Origin: Thermodesulfobacterium sp. TA1
Lineage (GTDB): Bacteria > Desulfobacterota > Thermodesulfobacteria > Thermodesulfobacteriales > Thermodesulfobacteriaceae
Assembly: GCF_008630935.1 (NCBI RefSeq)
Contig: NZ_CP043908.1
Span: forward strand, 496,001 to 560,000
Length of the DNA: 64,000 nucleotides
Reading direction: 5' to 3'
The notes under the pieces are model-generated. The model searched no databases and was not told where the DNA came from. It saw only the letters and a program-made list of their open reading frames with translations. Shown one piece after another: positions 62,635 through 64,000 of the stretch (positions within the stretch are counted from its first letter, which is position 1; the number at the start of each line of letters is the position of its first letter). A program made the translations under genes and the position numbers.

Positions 62635-64000
62635 TTATTTACTCTTGTTTTTATCTTTATTTTCTGGCACCATAGCTATGGCACCAATACCCTGTTTATT
62701 TAAAATTGATTCTAAATCAAACTTATTTTTTTCTTTAGTATTATTAGCATCATAAAACACATTTTCACTTCCTGGATACAACACTAATGCTAATTCACAT
62801 CCCAATGCATCCCTATAAGTGTGCATCTTAAAAAGGTCTTGAATTTTTACCAACTTTTCTAAATCTCCTATTTTAAAGGCTTCTTCTTCAAGTTCGTTAT
62901 CTATCTCCTCTTCTCTCACTAAGTCAAACCTAAACTTGGCATCAAAAACAGCTTTTATCTCCCTTTTGTTTTTAATAAGTGTAAAATCAGGGCGCAAATT
63001 AATCGAATAACTTTCTTCTCCTCTTTTAAAAGTTTTGTTATATACAAGTTCATAACTATCTCCTAAATCTGCTTTAATCTCTGATGCAAGTCCACCTTCT
63101 TGAGCTTCAAATATTTGAAATTTAAGCTCTGATAAGTCTTTACCTAAGGCTTTTGCCAATCTTTTGGCAAGCTCAAAAAAGCACCAATACTCATAGAGTT
63201 TATCTATCCTTCTGTTGTCTATAGCATCTTTTAGCTCATTAAACAAGGGTAATCTTGAAATATTCAAAAGTCGATAAATACTCAAACATTCGCGATATCC
63301 GTCTCTTTTCAACAAAACTTGAGAAGAGTAAGGCAAAAAAGTCACATTACCTACATCTCCAAAAAGCGAACCACTCCTAAAATAACGAACATAGTTTTCT
63401 AATTCTTCTAATTTTGATTGACAGGATTTAGCTTTTTCCCAAAAGTTACGCTTTTTAAATTCTTCACACCAATAGAGAATGATGTCCATAAAACTTTTAA
63501 TAAAACGATTTTCTAGATTATCAAGGGTTTCTATAACATGACGCTCAAAAACTCTCTCTGGGAGATATCCCTTTAGCCTATTTGCTAAGAATTTTAAAAT
63601 ACTTCTTGAAGAAACTTTACGCAAATATTCTGGATGATGAAACATCATAATAATAGTGTCTTCATCAACACTTTTTACTTCATTAGGTAATACCCATCTT
63701 TCATGAGTAATTAAGCTTCTATAAGGATTTTGTGAAATTGTTTGTAAGGCTTGAATAATATCGTCTGCTTTTTGGGTTAAAAGATGAAGAACAAAAATAG
63801 GTGATTGAATTTGAGTATGTTCTTCAGTTGGAAATTCAGTTGGTGATCCTAAATAAAATGGAGCTGAAATGATATACTCTATTATTTCGTCAATTAAGTT
63901 TTTTAAAAATTTTGGATAAAAAAGAGGATCTTCTTCATTATTAATTGGGGTTTTACTTGAAATAATCTCTATTGGATCCGTCTTAATTTCTTGACCATTT
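62635..64000 (-). CDS. DUF2357 protein with PD-(D/E)XK nuclease domain (5' end outside window)
   Basis: About 455 codons are visible, and the frame remains open to the right edge; MMFHHPEYLR at 63648 is internal. The N-terminal visible part matches the helical style of DUF2357. The C-terminal part has a PD-(D/E)XK nuclease core: LRPDFTLIKNKREIKAVFDAKF, in which PDF and DAK supply the metal and catalytic residues. DUF2357 nucleases pair with McrB-like AAA proteins as modification-dependent restriction systems, replacing McrC. It is first in a three-gene operon with McrB and the Cas4-like nuclease. Confidence 0.8.
   Translation of the reverse strand, partial: NGQEIKTDPIEIISSKTPINNEEDPLFYPKFLKNLIDEIIEYIISAPFYLGSPTEFPTEEHTQIQSPIFVLHLLTQKADDIIQALQTISQNPYRSLITHERWVLPNEVKSVDEDTIIMMFHHPEYLRKVSSRSILKFLANRLKGYLPERVFERHVIETLDNLENRFIKSFMDIILYWCEEFKKRNFWEKAKSCQSKLEELENYVRYFRSGSLFGDVGNVTFLPYSSQVLLKRDGYRECLSIYRLLNISRLPLFNELKDAIDNRRIDKLYEYWCFFELAKRLAKALGKDLSELKFQIFEAQEGGLASEIKADLGDSYELVYNKTFKRGEESYSINLRPDFTLIKNKREIKAVFDAKFRFDLVREEEIDNELEEEAFKIGDLEKLVKIQDLFKMHTYRDALGCELALVLYPGSENVFYDANNTKEKNKFDLESILNKQGIGAIAMVPENKDKNKSK

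Overview
The window looks like a chromosomal segment of a low-GC, diderm, probably thermophilic anaerobe. An outer membrane is implied by lpxK and a glycosyltransferase of family 9. A rubredoxin, Lys/Glu-rich proteins and an archaeal-style RNA repair cassette also fit such an organism. A Thermodesulfobacterium-like bacterium is my best guess; it rests on overall gene character, not on a marker search.

From 1 to about 50.4 kb the content is mostly core genome. It holds miaB; an overlapping creatininase-like/rtcA/RNA ligase/siroheme operon; a NUDIX protein; lon; a kinase-ATPase fusion; groES-groEL; rubredoxin; purD and purE; an IS110-type element with a structured leader; two type IV pilin-like genes; a radical SAM/scpB/unknown/hisH operon; rpsB-tsf-pyrH-frr-uppS-cdsA-HD-ddl behind a folded leader; xseA-xseB-ispA-dxs; spoT; rpmB; a decayed IS256-like element; a diguanylate cyclase; phoH-yggT-DUF167-HAD-rRNA methyltransferase; nrdR-pyrF; envelope genes (SapC-like, GT9-methyltransferase fusion, flippase-like, lpxK); and a PAS/GAF/GGDEF/EAL protein.

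At 50379-50464 a tRNA-Leu(CAG) starts one base after the EAL gene. Beyond it the sequence becomes accessory: an integrase-like stub, IS256-like relics in both orientations and a deleted IS3-like relic with perfect terminal repeats. Next comes an exported caspase-like protease operon (51914-56769) with a DUF4384-like protein, an unknown exported protein, a four-helix membrane protein and a TPR lipoprotein. A small membrane protein, more IS scars and a McrB/DUF2357-type restriction operon follow; the third gene of that operon, a Cas4-like nuclease, carries one in-frame UAA. This is best read as a genomic island at tRNA-Leu whose right edge lies outside the window.

Two themes recur. RNA structure seems to control expression at several loci: the IS110 leader, hairpins that bury the IS256-like start site, a terminator that overlaps a pilin ribosome binding site, and the rpsB leader. 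Several genes also have a -10 box only 5-9 bases before the start codon, suggesting leaderless mRNAs.
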